From the NCBI GenBank assembly GCA_964486555.1, contig CAZANP010000001.1, positions 8,515-72,514 on the forward strand: 64,000 nucleotides of DNA, in the 5' to 3' direction. Every line of letters begins with the position of its first letter. The first letter of the stretch is position 1. The notes under the pieces are model-generated. The model had not been told where the DNA came from and made no database searches. It was given only the letters and a program-made list of their open reading frames with translations. Positions 50,276 through 59,601 of the stretch are shown in pieces. The DNA is from 4484-232 sp964486555 (lineage in GTDB: Bacteria; Thermotogota; Thermotogae; Thermotogales; Thermotogaceae). Position numbers and translations under genes: made by a program.

Positions 50276-51313
50276 ATGAGAGCTTTGATCAAGGAAAGAT
50301 CGGAAGAGAACCTGAAGCTTAAAGAAATAGAGTTCAACCCTTCCTTAGGTCCTCACGACGTTCTGGTTCGTGTTAGAAGAGCTTCCATATGTGGTTCTGA
50401 TGTACACATATACAAGTGGGAGGAATGGATCAGAAACAGAATGAAACTTCCAAGGATAATAGGTCATGAGTACACTGGTGAGGTTATGAAGACTGGAGAG
50501 TTGGTCACAAGAGTTAAAGAAGGAGACTTGGTAGCGTCCGAAACCCATATACCATGTGGTCATTGTTACCAGTGTTTAACCGGTAGAATGCACATATGCA
50601 AAAACATGAAGATCCTGGGATTCGATATAGACGGAGCATTTGCGGACTACGTGGTCGTTCCAGAGGTGGTACTTTGGAAACTTTCAGAAGGTATCGAACC
50701 AGAATACGCCTCCGTCATGGAACCTTTGGGGAATGCCGTTCATACCGCTCTTGTCACCAACCTTTCTGGAAAAACGGTTTTGATAACGGGTGCCGGGCCC
50801 ATAGGTCTCATGGCGATAGAGGTTGCTCGAGTCTCTGGAGCGTCCTTCATCATCGTCTCTGAAGTTAAAGATTACAGGATAAAGCTCGCCAGAGAGATAG
50901 GAGCAGATGTGGTGGTGAATCCTCTCGAAGAAGATCTTGTGAAAAGAGTTATGAAGGAGACGAACGGTGAAGGAGTTGATGTTTTCTTAGAGATGTCAGG
51001 AAAGCAAAGTGCCCTTATAGAAGGTCTCAGATCTCTAACCAACGGAGGTGTGGCATCCCTCCTTGGTATATTCGAAGGTGATATTACTCTGAATCTAGAC
51101 AATCTAGTGATCTTCAAAGGTATCACCGTGTACGGTATAACTGGAAGAAAGATGTTTGAAACGTGGAGAATCGTTGATCAACTTCTGAAAAGCAAAAAGC
51201 TGGACCTTTCCAAGATCGTAACACACGTTCTGGATTTCGAAAAATGGGAAAAGGGATTCGAACTGATGGTGAAGGGAGAATGCGGAAAGGTTGTTTTGAA
51301 AATAAACGATTGA
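50276..51313 (+). CDS. tdh: L-threonine 3-dehydrogenase (zinc alcohol dehydrogenase family)
   Basis: A 345-residue NAD-dependent enzyme oxidising threonine to 2-amino-3-ketobutyrate. The catalytic zinc site is Cys39, His64, Glu65; the structural zinc is held by Cys94, Cys97, Cys100 and Cys108. The Rossmann fold has VLITGAGPIGLMAIEVA. DVHIYKWEEW after the first Cys is typical of threonine dehydrogenases rather than other alcohol dehydrogenases. The kbl partner follows 12 bases later, which strongly supports the call. AAAGGAGG precedes ATG 50276. Confidence 0.94.
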   Translation: MRALIKERSEENLKLKEIEFNPSLGPHDVLVRVRRASICGSDVHIYKWEEWIRNRMKLPRIIGHEYTGEVMKTGELVTRVKEGDLVASETHIPCGHCYQCLTGRMHICKNMKILGFDIDGAFADYVVVPEVVLWKLSEGIEPEYASVMEPLGNAVHTALVTNLSGKTVLITGAGPIGLMAIEVARVSGASFIIVSEVKDYRIKLAREIGADVVVNPLEEDLVKRVMKETNGEGVDVFLEMSGKQSALIEGLRSLTNGGVASLLGIFEGDITLNLDNLVIFKGITVYGITGRKMFETWRIVDQLLKSKKLDLSKIVTHVLDFEKWEKGFELMVKGECGKVVLKIND

Positions 51314-51325
51314 GGAGGTGGGACC

Positions 51326-52507
51326 TTGTTCGATTACAGTGTCTTCGTGAAAGAAATGGAGGAACTTAAGGAGCAGGGGTTGTACGTATACATAAGAACT
51401 CTGGAGGGACCTCAAGGATCATGGTTGACCATAGGCGGCAGAAAGGTTTTGAACATGTGTTCCAACAACTATCTAGGTTTTGCCAACGAACCACGTCTCA
51501 AGGAAGCGGCCAAAAAAGCTATAGATGAGTGGGGTGTTGGACCAGGAGCTGTTAGAACGATAGCTGGTACTTTGAAAATCCATGAAGAGCTTGAAAAAGC
51601 GCTCGCCGAGTTCAAAAAAGTAGAGGCCGTTCTCTTCCTCCAGACCGGTTTCATAGCGAACCAGGCTGTTATACCCGCAATCGTTGGAGCAGGAGATGCG
51701 ATTCTATCCGACGAGCTGAACCATGCCAGCATAATAGATGGTGTGCGACTGTCCAAAGCTGAGAGGTACATCTGGAAGCACAGAGACGTTAAAGATCTCG
51801 AGGAGAAACTGAAAGAGGCGACTGAGAAAGGCGCAAGAAGAAAACTAATAATAACCGATGGTGTCTTCAGCATGGATGGAGACCTTGCACCCCTCCCTGA
51901 AATTGTGGAACTTGCCGAAAAGTACGATGCTATGGTCATGGTGGATGATGCACATGGTGAAGGAGTTTTGGGAGAGGCAGGAAGAGGGATTGTGGATCAC
52001 TTTGGGCTCCATGGAAGGGTGGATATAGAGATAGGGACGTTATCTAAAGCTTTTGGAGTTGTTGGTGGATACGTTGCCGGTAAAAAGGAACTCATAGATT
52101 ATTTGAAGCAGAAAGCAAGACCGTTCTTGTTCAGCACACCGTTGTCACCAGCCGATACAGCCGCATCTTTGGAAGCCGTGAAGATATTGATGGAGTCTGG
52201 AGATCGAGTGAAGAAACTGTGGGACAACGCAAGGTATTTCAAAGAAAACATGAAAAAGTTGGGATTCGATCTTGGAGTAAGTGAGACACCTATTACACCT
52301 GTAATGCTCTATGATGCAAAGGTCGCTACCGAGTTCAGTAAGAGGTTGTTGGAAGAGGGTGTGTTTGCTCAAGCAATAGGTTATCCGACGGTTCCCAAGG
52401 GGAAGGCTCGAATAAGGGTCATGATAAGCGCCGTTCATACGAAAGAAGATCTCGATTTCGCTATAGAGAAGTTTGAAAAGGTCGGGAAGGAACTCAACGT
52501 GATATGA
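51326..52507 (+). CDS. kbl: Glycine C-acetyltransferase (2-amino-3-ketobutyrate CoA ligase)
   Basis: A 393-residue PLP enzyme of the alpha-oxoamine synthase family that splits 2-amino-3-ketobutyrate with CoA into glycine and acetyl-CoA. PLP lysine is in [19 protein letters not shown], and the substrate-binding [15 protein letters not shown] and [17 protein letters not shown] are canonical. The close relative BioF shares these motifs, but the tdh neighbour settles the role. TTG 51326 is the start after AGGAGGTG. A strong terminator follows. Confidence 0.94.
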   Translation: MFDYSVFVKEMEELKEQGLYVYIRTLEGPQGSWLTIGGRKVLNMCSNNYLGFANEPRLKEAAKKAIDEWGVGPGAVRTIAGTLKIHEELEKALAEFKKVEAVLFLQTGFIANQAVIPAIVGAGDAILSDELNHASIIDGVRLSKAERYIWKHRDVKDLEEKLKEATEKGARRKLIITDGVFSMDGDLAPLPEIVELAEKYDAMVMVDDAHGEGVLGEAGRGIVDHFGLHGRVDIEIGTLSKAFGVVGGYVAGKKELIDYLKQKARPFLFSTPLSPADTAASLEAVKILMESGDRVKKLWDNARYFKENMKKLGFDLGVSETPITPVMLYDAKVATEFSKRLLEEGVFAQAIGYPTVPKGKARIRVMISAVHTKEDLDFAIEKFEKVGKELNVI

Positions 52508-52512
52508 GGAAA

Positions 52513-52540
52513 AAGGCATGGCCCCTAAGGGCCATGCCTT
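52513..52540. terminator. Bidirectional terminator between kbl and the uracil permease gene
   Basis: A perfect 12-base stem, AAGGCATGGCCC (52513-52524) and GGGCCATGCCTT (52529-52540), closes a CTAA loop. It lies between convergent genes. On the minus strand the hairpin is followed by TTTT within the kbl end. Confidence 0.88.
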
Positions 52541-53847
52541 CATTCCTCGGAGGCCCTGGTGAGGGTGAATATGGCGTTCAGGACAATTCCAACGATCGCT
52601 GCGAGCCCCAAACCTTCTAGAGAAACGTTACCGATTTCCCATTTCGTTCCACCAAGTCCCAGAACCAACATCACGGATATCACAACCAGATTCTTTCCAT
52701 CCACTTTCACTTTGTTTATTATGAGCGTTTTCATTCCAACGGAGGCTATCATTCCAAAGAGGAGTATCATTATACCTCCCATGACTGGAACGGGAATGGA
52801 TCTGACGAAACTTCCCACCTTTGGTATGAACGCGAGGATTATCGCAAATATGGCGGCGATTCTCATAACGACAGGATTGAAAACCTTGGTCAATGCGAGA
52901 ACACCGGTGTTTTCACTGTAGGTCGTGTTGGCAGGTCCCCCCAGAATCCCCGCAACCGATGTCGCAATACCGTCACCAATTAAGGTCCTATGTACTCCAG
53001 GATCTTCATAGAATTTCTTTCCAACAACAGCGGAAACTGCGAATATATCTCCAAAATGTTCTATGGCAGGAGCCACTGCAACCGGCACTATCACAGAGGC
53101 GGCATAGGCTGAAAATTTTGGGAGGTAGAATTTTGGAACACCCATCCAATTTGCGGTTGTGACACTCGAGAAATCGACTTTTCCTGAGACTAAGGCAACG
53201 ACATATCCCGCAATTATCCCCCAAATGACCGGGATCAACCTGTTGTAACCTTTGAAATAGAGTCTTACGATCACAGCGACCGAAAGAGAAATCAAAGCCA
53301 ATGTCCAATCCTGACTGGCCATGTTTATGGCAACCGGACTCAATATCAATCCTATAAGAACGATCATGGTACCCGATACAGCTGGTGGGAAAAGAATCTC
53401 AAAACGCTTTATTCCGATGAATTTTATCAAGATACCAAAACCCGTTTTCACGAATCCTGCAAGAACCAATCCTCCCGTCGCAAAAGCAAGGTAAGGAAGA
53501 ATGTCCACACCTTGCTGGATCGCATCCTGGATGGTGTTTATCTCGGGATGTTCTGATTGAAGGTAGTGAAGGGTGACAGCTATGACGGGAGCTATGTAGG
53601 CAAAGCTGGATCCAAGAAATACCGGGACTTTTCCTTTAGTTATTATGTGGAACAGCAGCGTTCCGATACCCGCAGTAAAGAGCGCAACGTTCACCGGTAT
53701 TCCTGTGAGGTACGGTACAAGAACGGTGGCTCCAAACATGGTGAAAGCATGTTGAAGTCCCAAAATCACAAGTCCCATTTTTCCAACGTTTTCGCTCAGA
53801 TCCTTTTGGGGCGCTACTTCGAGGTACTGAGATTTCGTCTCAGCCAT
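52540..53847 (-). CDS. uraA: Uracil/xanthine permease (NCS2 family)
   Basis: A 435-residue transporter with about fourteen membrane helices, probably uracil:H+ symport. NCS2 landmarks are the fold-breaking GSSFAYIAPVIAV, the signature segment APAIEHFGDIFAVSAVVG with its substrate-binding glutamate, and NTTYSENTGVLALT. ATG 53847 after GGAGGTGG is preferred over a further upstream in-frame start. upp lies about 6 kb away on the other strand. Uracil rather than xanthine is inferred from the Glu-His of AIEHFGD. Confidence 0.9.
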   Translation of the reverse strand: MAETKSQYLEVAPQKDLSENVGKMGLVILGLQHAFTMFGATVLVPYLTGIPVNVALFTAGIGTLLFHIITKGKVPVFLGSSFAYIAPVIAVTLHYLQSEHPEINTIQDAIQQGVDILPYLAFATGGLVLAGFVKTGFGILIKFIGIKRFEILFPPAVSGTMIVLIGLILSPVAINMASQDWTLALISLSVAVIVRLYFKGYNRLIPVIWGIIAGYVVALVSGKVDFSSVTTANWMGVPKFYLPKFSAYAASVIVPVAVAPAIEHFGDIFAVSAVVGKKFYEDPGVHRTLIGDGIATSVAGILGGPANTTYSENTGVLALTKVFNPVVMRIAAIFAIILAFIPKVGSFVRSIPVPVMGGIMILLFGMIASVGMKTLIINKVKVDGKNLVVISVMLVLGLGGTKWEIGNVSLEGLGLAAIVGIVLNAIFTLTRASEE

Positions 53848-53895
53848 TTTACCACCTCCGCACTCTGATTTTTCCAGATTGCACTCCAACATACC

Positions 53896-53920
53896 CTTTC
53901 GCTGTTGATGACAGCGAAAG
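53896..53920 (-). promoter_or_regulatory. Leader hairpin upstream of the uracil permease gene
   Basis: In the 261-base gap between divergent genes (53848-54108), CTTTCGCTGT (53896-53905) and ACAGCGAAAG (53911-53920) pair perfectly around a five-base loop, about 50 bases before the permease start. No T run follows on the minus strand. It may be part of an mRNA leader control or an operator; no known riboswitch pattern fits. Confidence 0.5.
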
Positions 53921-54108
53921 ATATTCTTTTAAATTCTCTGGACTTGGGGATCAACGATGAGAGGACCTGCAGGACGTGAACTTCTCTTGGGGGTTATCGT
54001 TTCTTTTGACTTGGCAATTTCTTTCCGTATTCTACCAATTTTGTCTTTTTTTTCAAAATATGTTTTCATACAAAGGTGTATATTAGTAAAGGGGTGAAAT
54101 TTACGACA

Positions 54109-54801
54109 ATGAAGGAAGAGATGATCGTTGTCGCAACGAATTTAAGAAAAATTTACGGAAAGGGAAAAAAGCAAGTGGAAGCTCTGAAGGGATTGAACTT
54201 GGAGATAAGAAAAGGTGAGTTCGTTGCCATTCTGGGACCCTCCGGATCTGGTAAGACGACTCTCCTCAACTGCCTCTCGGGGATAGATGTTCCAACGGAA
54301 GGGGAGGTCTATATAGATCAAAAGGCCCTTCACACCATGAGTGAAGATGAGAAGACCATTTTCAGAGCAAGGATGATGGGTTTTGTGTTTCAATTCTTCA
54401 ATTTGATCCCGGTTCTCACAGCTGTTGAAAACGTGGAGCTTCCTTTGATGATCCTTGGTATGAGAAACGGTGTGCGAGAGAAAGCCTTGAGTATGTTGGA
54501 GAAACTTGGAATGAAAGAAAAGGCCAACCGTTTTCCCAGTGAGCTCTCAGGTGGAGAGCAGCAAAGAGTCGCCATCGCAAGAGCCTTGGTACATTCGCCT
54601 AAGATCGTTTGGGCCGATGAGCCGACAGGAGCTTTGGATACCAGAACGGGAGAGATGATAGTGAACCTCCTTGTCAAGTTAAAGGAGGATACCAACACGA
54701 CTCTCGTGGTGGTTACACACGATGAGAGAATAGCGAAAAAAGCAGATAGAGTCCTCTTCATAGAAGATGGAAAAATAGTTGGTGAAAGGAGGAAAGAATG
54801 A
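54109..54801 (+). CDS. ABC transporter ATP-binding protein, LolD/MacB type
   Basis: A 230-residue ATPase of the LolD/MacB/FtsE group. Walker A is GPSGSGKTT, the signature is LSGGEQQRVAIARAL, and Walker B is IVWADEPTGALD. VFQFFNLIPVLTAVENVELPL is typical of LolD/MacB. No FtsX-like permease gene is beside it. Instead a BMP-family binding protein follows, overlapping by four bases. ATG 54109 is chosen; the ribosome-like AAAGGGGTG is 12 bases upstream, so ATG 54121 is also possible. Confidence 0.85.
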   Translation: MKEEMIVVATNLRKIYGKGKKQVEALKGLNLEIRKGEFVAILGPSGSGKTTLLNCLSGIDVPTEGEVYIDQKALHTMSEDEKTIFRARMMGFVFQFFNLIPVLTAVENVELPLMILGMRNGVREKALSMLEKLGMKEKANRFPSELSGGEQQRVAIARALVHSPKIVWADEPTGALDTRTGEMIVNLLVKLKEDTNTTLVVVTHDERIAKKADRVLFIEDGKIVGERRKE

Positions 54802-55868
54802 TGAGAAAGCTTGTTGTTATCCTTTCGATCTTGATCTCCTTGGTCGTTCTAGGAGAACTGAAAGTGGCGCTTCTTGTCAACGGAACGCTCGGAGATGGCT
54901 CCTTCTTCGATCTTGCCGCAGAAGGGGTTAAGAAAGCGGAAAAGGACTTCGATTTGAGTGTGAAAATAATAGAGATGTTCCATAATCCCTCTATATGGGA
55001 GCCAACCCTCAAAGACGTTGCAGATTCTGATTACGATGTCGTAATAGTTGGCACATGGCAGATGGCCAAGATTCTTGAGAAAGTAGCTCCCCTTCATCCG
55101 GAGAAGAAGTTCATCCTCTTCGATGCAGCTGTTGACTACAGCAAAGGGAACCTTGGAAACGTCTACTCCATCCTCTACAAACAGAATGAGGGATCTTTTC
55201 TCGTGGGGGCGTTGGCTTCTCTGCTAACGACATCAGGAATTGAAAAAACTGATCCAGAACCCTTAATAGGTTTTCTTGGGGGTATGGACACGCCAACGAT
55301 CAACGATTTTCTAGTTGGTTACATACAAGGCGCAAAGTACGTGAACCCGGATGTGAAAGTTCTGATAATGTACGCAGGGGTTTTCCACGATCCAGCCAAA
55401 GGGAAAGAAATGGGACTTGTGATGTACAAAATGGGAGCAGATATCGTATTCAACGTTGCTGGAATAACGGGAATAGGATTGCTTGAATCCTCCAAGGAAG
55501 CGGATAAATACGCTATAGGTGTCGATTACGATCAAGCTCTAATGTACGAGAGGAAAGACCCAGAGGTGGCAAAGCACATCGTTACATCGATGCTGAAGAG
55601 AGTGGACCTGTCCATTTACAGAGCGTTGAAGTTACATCTAGAGGGGAAGTTGCAATATGGAAGAGTTGAAAAACTTGGTGTCGCAGATGAAATGGTGGGC
55701 TTTGCGAAAAACAAATACTATCTATCGATTGTACCAGAAAACATAAGGGAGAAACTCGATGAGATGGAAAGGAAAATCGAGAATGGAGAAATAGTTGTCA
55801 AGAGTTTCTTCGGTATGTCTAAAGAGGAGTTCGAAGAGCTCAAGAGGAGTGTGAATCCTTTGAAATGA
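54798..55868 (+). CDS. BMP/PnrA-family substrate-binding protein
   Basis: A 356-residue exported protein with a short signal peptide (RKLVVILSILISLVVLG) and no lipobox Cys. The mature part resembles BMP/PnrA proteins, which bind purine nucleosides for import: KVALLVNGTLGDGSFFDLAAEGVKKA, GNVYSILYKQNEGSFLVGALA and DIVFNVAGITGIGLLESSKE. Such proteins normally work with two RbsC-like permeases and a double ATPase. None is here, so either they are elsewhere or the neighbour ATPase is unrelated. The ATG overlaps the ATPase stop by four bases. Confidence 0.85.
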   Translation: MMRKLVVILSILISLVVLGELKVALLVNGTLGDGSFFDLAAEGVKKAEKDFDLSVKIIEMFHNPSIWEPTLKDVADSDYDVVIVGTWQMAKILEKVAPLHPEKKFILFDAAVDYSKGNLGNVYSILYKQNEGSFLVGALASLLTTSGIEKTDPEPLIGFLGGMDTPTINDFLVGYIQGAKYVNPDVKVLIMYAGVFHDPAKGKEMGLVMYKMGADIVFNVAGITGIGLLESSKEADKYAIGVDYDQALMYERKDPEVAKHIVTSMLKRVDLSIYRALKLHLEGKLQYGRVEKLGVADEMVGFAKNKYYLSIVPENIREKLDEMERKIENGEIVVKSFFGMSKEEFEELKRSVNPLK

Positions 55869-57265
55869 AGGGGAATGTCACGATCCTAGATGGTCATCAA
55901 ACTATAGGTGGAAACAAGGTGTTGATCAATCATCCGAGTGGAGTGAATCTGCTTCTTGATTTCGGTATGAACTTCAAGAGGAAGGGAGAACTCTTCGATG
56001 AATTCTTGAGAATGAGGACCCAAGCAGGGCTTTCGGATTATCTGATATCTGGCCTCTTACCTCCCTATAGGGATTTCTACCGGAGTGACCTTGTTGAAAT
56101 AACACCGGAGAGTTTATGGATGGATACAGGTGTGTCTCCAGAATACGTTGTTATATCTCATGCTCATCTGGATCACATGGGTATGGTGGGATTCCTCAGA
56201 GAGGATATGAAACTCATCTTAACGAAGGAGACGCTTGCGATCATGAAAGCCATCGAGACAACGGGACTCTCAGTTGTGGAGTATGAGTATACTGTGTTTA
56301 AAAAGAGAAAGGGAGGTACAAGACCTAATAGGGCGTCGGAAAAAGAGGATTTTCCGCGACCCGTTGAAACGTCTCCACCAGATTTTTTGAAACTACTCCC
56401 CGTCGATCATTCGGTACCTGGCTCTTCCATGGTTCTTGTGGATATGGAAGATCATTATTTGATCTACACGGGAGATTTCAGATTTTCAGGTCATAGGAGG
56501 AAACTCACGGAAGAGACGATGAATATTTTGGCAAGTATCGGTGGAAAGAAAGTGGTTCTTGTGGAAGGAACGCGATTTTCGAGCAAAAGCCCTAAAGGAA
56601 CTGAAGAGGATGTCATGGAGGAAATGGAGAAGATCATGAGAAAGTACGAGGGGAAACTGATCGTTGTGGATTTTGGACAAAGAAACGTGGATAGACTCAA
56701 GACCACTCTGGAAGTCTCAAAAATCCTTGGAAGGAAGGTCGTGGTAACACCGAAGATGATGTATCTCCTGTTTTCTCTCACAACTTTTGATCGCTCTTAC
56801 GAAGATCTTCTGAAGAATGTAGTATGGTACAGAAGAAAGAGAAAGGAGAAGAAATGGGTAAAGAGTCTCGAAGGTTTCCCATCGAGTAGTTATGAAGACG
56901 TGTCCAGTGATCCGGGAAGTTACATCATGTGCTTTACGTATTACGATATATTGGAACTCGTCGATCTTTTGGTGTCCAATAAAACGAGAGGTGGAGCTTA
57001 CATTTACAGTAACACTGAACCTTTCAACGAGGAGATGGAAATAGATTTCAAAAGACTGAAAAAATGGGTAAAAGAGATCTTGAAAATGGATTTCTACGGA
57101 TCCGATGAGAGATCGATCCTTCATGTCTCAGGGCATGCGGGTGTAGATGAGATCGTTGAGTTTCTGAAAAACATAAACGCGGATCTCGTCATACCTGTCC
57201 ACACGGAAAGAAGAAGGGAATTTGCAAAGTTCCTCGAAGAAAAAGGATTCAGAGTTCAGTGCTGA
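55865..57265 (+). CDS. RNase J-like metallo-beta-lactamase hydrolase
   Basis: A 466-residue protein with the zinc hydrolase motif ISHAHLDHMG near residue 100, further ligands in VDHSVPGS and TGDFRFSG, and the beta-CASP end with LHVSGHAGVDEIVEFL and VIPVHTE. The overall order is that of RNase J and related beta-CASP nucleases, though sequence around the first motif is unusually long (an opening of about 95 residues). It is coupled by a four-base overlap to the BMP gene, an odd partner. Its 3' end overlaps the convergent hydrolase gene by ten bases. Confidence 0.8.
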   Translation: MKGNVTILDGHQTIGGNKVLINHPSGVNLLLDFGMNFKRKGELFDEFLRMRTQAGLSDYLISGLLPPYRDFYRSDLVEITPESLWMDTGVSPEYVVISHAHLDHMGMVGFLREDMKLILTKETLAIMKAIETTGLSVVEYEYTVFKKRKGGTRPNRASEKEDFPRPVETSPPDFLKLLPVDHSVPGSSMVLVDMEDHYLIYTGDFRFSGHRRKLTEETMNILASIGGKKVVLVEGTRFSSKSPKGTEEDVMEEMEKIMRKYEGKLIVVDFGQRNVDRLKTTLEVSKILGRKVVVTPKMMYLLFSLTTFDRSYEDLLKNVVWYRRKRKEKKWVKSLEGFPSSSYEDVSSDPGSYIMCFTYYDILELVDLLVSNKTRGGAYIYSNTEPFNEEMEIDFKRLKKWVKEILKMDFYGSDERSILHVSGHAGVDEIVEFLKNINADLVIPVHTERRREFAKFLEEKGFRVQC

Positions 57266-58515
57266 AAAATCCAATCGGTGATATCCTCAATGACTTTCCT
57301 ATCCACATGACCTGGCTTGAAATAATCCAAAGGAGTTGGAGTTCCTTCGACTCTCATGAAAAGATGATTCAAATCATCGTAGAATTTGAATTTCACGTTT
57401 TTCTTTCCCTCCAGGGTATTTTTCCAAATAGAGAAATCCTTGTGTGTCACCTGATAATCCTTTCCACCCTGTAGAATGAACATCGGTATGTTCAACTTTT
57501 TCCCCGTTTCTAAAACGTTTCTCTTTTCAAAATCGTAGTAATAAGAAGCTGGTGCTCCCATTATGACTTCATCTGGTTTTGCTTCATGCTTTCTCAGTTT
57601 TTCTAGCTTTTTCAATATATCTTCTGGATTTTCTATAAAACCTATAGACGCAAGATATCTGACCTGATCTTCTATGAGATCCACAAGATTCCGCGCACCT
57701 GGTGCGAGCATTATGACACCATCTGCTTTGGATCTTTTCGCTATTTCCGGCGCAAGCATTGCTCCCAAGCTGTGTCCAAGAACGAAAACTCTCGAAACAT
57801 CGTTTCTCTCCTTCAACATGGAAACTGCCTTTACCGCATCCTCTATGACCTCATCTTCCACAGTTATATCTTTTCCCATCTTATCTCCATATAGGTAAGT
57901 TCTCTTGTCGTATCTTAAAACGAGTATTCCCCGTGTTGCCAGACCCCAAGCTATATCTCTAAAAACTTTGTTTGGCCCTATGGTTTCGTCTCTATCGTTG
58001 GGTCCAGACCCATGGACCAAAACGACTGCAGGGAAAGGGCCATTCCCAATAGGTCTTGTGAGAGTACCCTTTATCTCAAAATCCGTTTTAAAAGATATCT
58101 CTTCTTCAGAGAAGGCACTTTTATCAACGTAATCGGGTGGCTCATATACGAATCCTTTTGACGGTGTGAAGAAGAGCCCTGCAATTTTTCCTTCTCTATC
58201 AACAGTTACTCTGGCATCCAGATCGATTTTTTCGAATTTCAGGGTGAAAACAACGACGGTGTATCCTTTTACCTCAAACAATTTCGTTCCCTGTATACTC
58301 ACAAAATCTCCGTAATTCTGCGTTATCGTATCCCAAACGATTTTGATTTTTTCAGAAGGAAGCTGCGCTTTCATGGTATCTGTCTGCATATCATAAGCCT
58401 TTTCAAAATCTTCTTTTATGATGAAGTTCAGGTACTCACTAGCCACATCGATGGGGTTTACTCCCAGGACCAGAATGCTTGTGACGAGAAAAATAAAGGA
58501 AAGCACTCTTTTCAT
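57256..58515 (-). CDS. Secreted alpha/beta hydrolase with DUF3887-like N-terminal domain
   Basis: A 419-residue exported protein. Signal peptide to about residue 18 (RVLSFIFLVTSILVLGV); residues 20-115 form a small alpha+beta domain (DVASEYLNFIIKEDFEKAYDMQTDTMK) like DUF3887; residues 140-419 form an alpha/beta hydrolase. Nucleophile Ser is in VLGHSLGAM, oxyanion region in VLVHGSGPNDRDE, catalytic His in DLNHLFM. Likely an esterase or peptidase acting outside the membrane. It overlaps the YbjQ gene by four bases and ends the GntR operon. Confidence 0.85.
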   Translation of the reverse strand: MKRVLSFIFLVTSILVLGVNPIDVASEYLNFIIKEDFEKAYDMQTDTMKAQLPSEKIKIVWDTITQNYGDFVSIQGTKLFEVKGYTVVVFTLKFEKIDLDARVTVDREGKIAGLFFTPSKGFVYEPPDYVDKSAFSEEEISFKTDFEIKGTLTRPIGNGPFPAVVLVHGSGPNDRDETIGPNKVFRDIAWGLATRGILVLRYDKRTYLYGDKMGKDITVEDEVIEDAVKAVSMLKERNDVSRVFVLGHSLGAMLAPEIAKRSKADGVIMLAPGARNLVDLIEDQVRYLASIGFIENPEDILKKLEKLRKHEAKPDEVIMGAPASYYYDFEKRNVLETGKKLNIPMFILQGGKDYQVTHKDFSIWKNTLEGKKNVKFKFYDDLNHLFMRVEGTPTPLDYFKPGHVDRKVIEDITDWIFQH

Positions 58516-58844
58516 GTTCTCTCTCCTTTCTTCCTGATTTTCACGGCGGTTCCGTAGGCCAACATCTCGGCAGCACCGCTCATCACCGAAGAGCTTCCGA
58601 GTCTAACACCAATTATGGCGTCGGCTCCCATCTTCTCAGCTTCATCTATCATTCTCTGGATAGCGATGTTTCTCGATTCTGTTAACATCTCTGTGTAAGC
58701 TTTTATCTCACCACCCGCCAGAGTTTTGAAGAAGGCTCCAATATCTTTCCCAAGGTGTTTGGATCTTACAGTGTTTCCAACGACCAGTCCTAAAACTTCC
58801 ACGATTTCATAACCTGGAACCTCGTTCGTTGTCACGACTATCAT
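58512..58844 (-). CDS. YbjQ/UPF0145 family protein
   Basis: A 110-residue protein of the YbjQ family, small beta-rich pentamers of unknown role, sometimes labelled heavy-metal-binding. VTTNEVPGYEIVEVLGLVVGNTV and EAEKMGADAIIGVRLGSS are family-specific. ATG 58844 lies eight bases after GGAGG; an in-frame GTG three codons earlier overlaps the ribosome site. It lies 13 bases after the ABC permease gene. Confidence 0.92.
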   Translation of the reverse strand: MIVVTTNEVPGYEIVEVLGLVVGNTVRSKHLGKDIGAFFKTLAGGEIKAYTEMLTESRNIAIQRMIDEAEKMGADAIIGVRLGSSSVMSGAAEMLAYGTAVKIRKKGERT

Positions 58845-58857
58845 GAAGCTCACCTCC

Positions 58858-59601
58858 TCAAATATCTTTTTCCTTAAAAATCAAGTAGGAGATGAAGATA
58901 AGAACAAGGGACACGATTGAAAGGTACACGGTGTAGGAAACATCTATCCCTTCCCCTTTCATAATTCCGGATCCAAGGATGTATCTGTACGTGTTCAAAA
59001 ACTTTAGCGGTTTTATGAGTCCCATAACGGTGGTTATCGCTATCAGTCCGAAGGAGAACAACAACGGTCTCACTTGATCTTCGAAAATCGTCGAAAAAAG
59101 CAACGTTATCGAAAACCAGAATAACCCACCAACCAGGATATGAACCATGTACTGGTAAGAGTACACACTTTCAAAATCCTTACCGACTATTGAAGAATAA
59201 ATAACCGGTAGAATAGAGAAGAAAGCAAGTTCTATCGCCATTACAAGAATAGCAGTTAATGTTTTCGACAGAAAAACGTATCTCCTACTCTTTCTAACCA
59301 GAAGGAACTCCATGGTTCCATTCTCGTATTCTCTTGAAAACAAAGGAAAAGCGAATAGAACACCTATAATCGGTATTATCTGTCCCAGGTTCTTCCCGAA
59401 CCACTGGGAATATATGTAGAAGTTCCATTCCTTCAGTTTCTCAACAGGGAAACTACCCGCATATTTCTCGACAATATCTTTGTACTCTTCCATGAACCCC
59501 AGGAGTTTTCCTTGAAAGGGAGCAAGAGTGAAGAAAAGAACGAGACAGATAGCAAGAATAGCCAGGGATCTGACTCTCATGTCATAGAGCTCCTTGATCA
59601 T
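58858..59601 (-). CDS. ABC-2 type exporter permease
   Basis: A 247-residue membrane protein with about six helices. FPLFSREYENGTMEFLLVRKSRRYVFLSKTL is the ABC-2 signature region. It forms an exporter with the ATPase encoded just upstream, whose stop overlaps its ATG by four bases. The substrate is unknown; GntR/YtrA-controlled exporters often respond to cell-wall-active compounds. Confidence 0.9.
   Translation of the reverse strand: MIKELYDMRVRSLAILAICLVLFFTLAPFQGKLLGFMEEYKDIVEKYAGSFPVEKLKEWNFYIYSQWFGKNLGQIIPIIGVLFAFPLFSREYENGTMEFLLVRKSRRYVFLSKTLTAILVMAIELAFFSILPVIYSSIVGKDFESVYSYQYMVHILVGGLFWFSITLLFSTIFEDQVRPLLFSFGLIAITTVMGLIKPLKFLNTYRYILGSGIMKGEGIDVSYTVYLSIVSLVLIFISYLIFKEKDI

Noticed and set aside
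53930..53960. AGTCCAGAGA on the minus strand in the uracil permease leader, similar to a PyrR binding loop
   Set aside because: The bases around it do not form the needed stem (two of four closing pairs fail) and no terminator follows.
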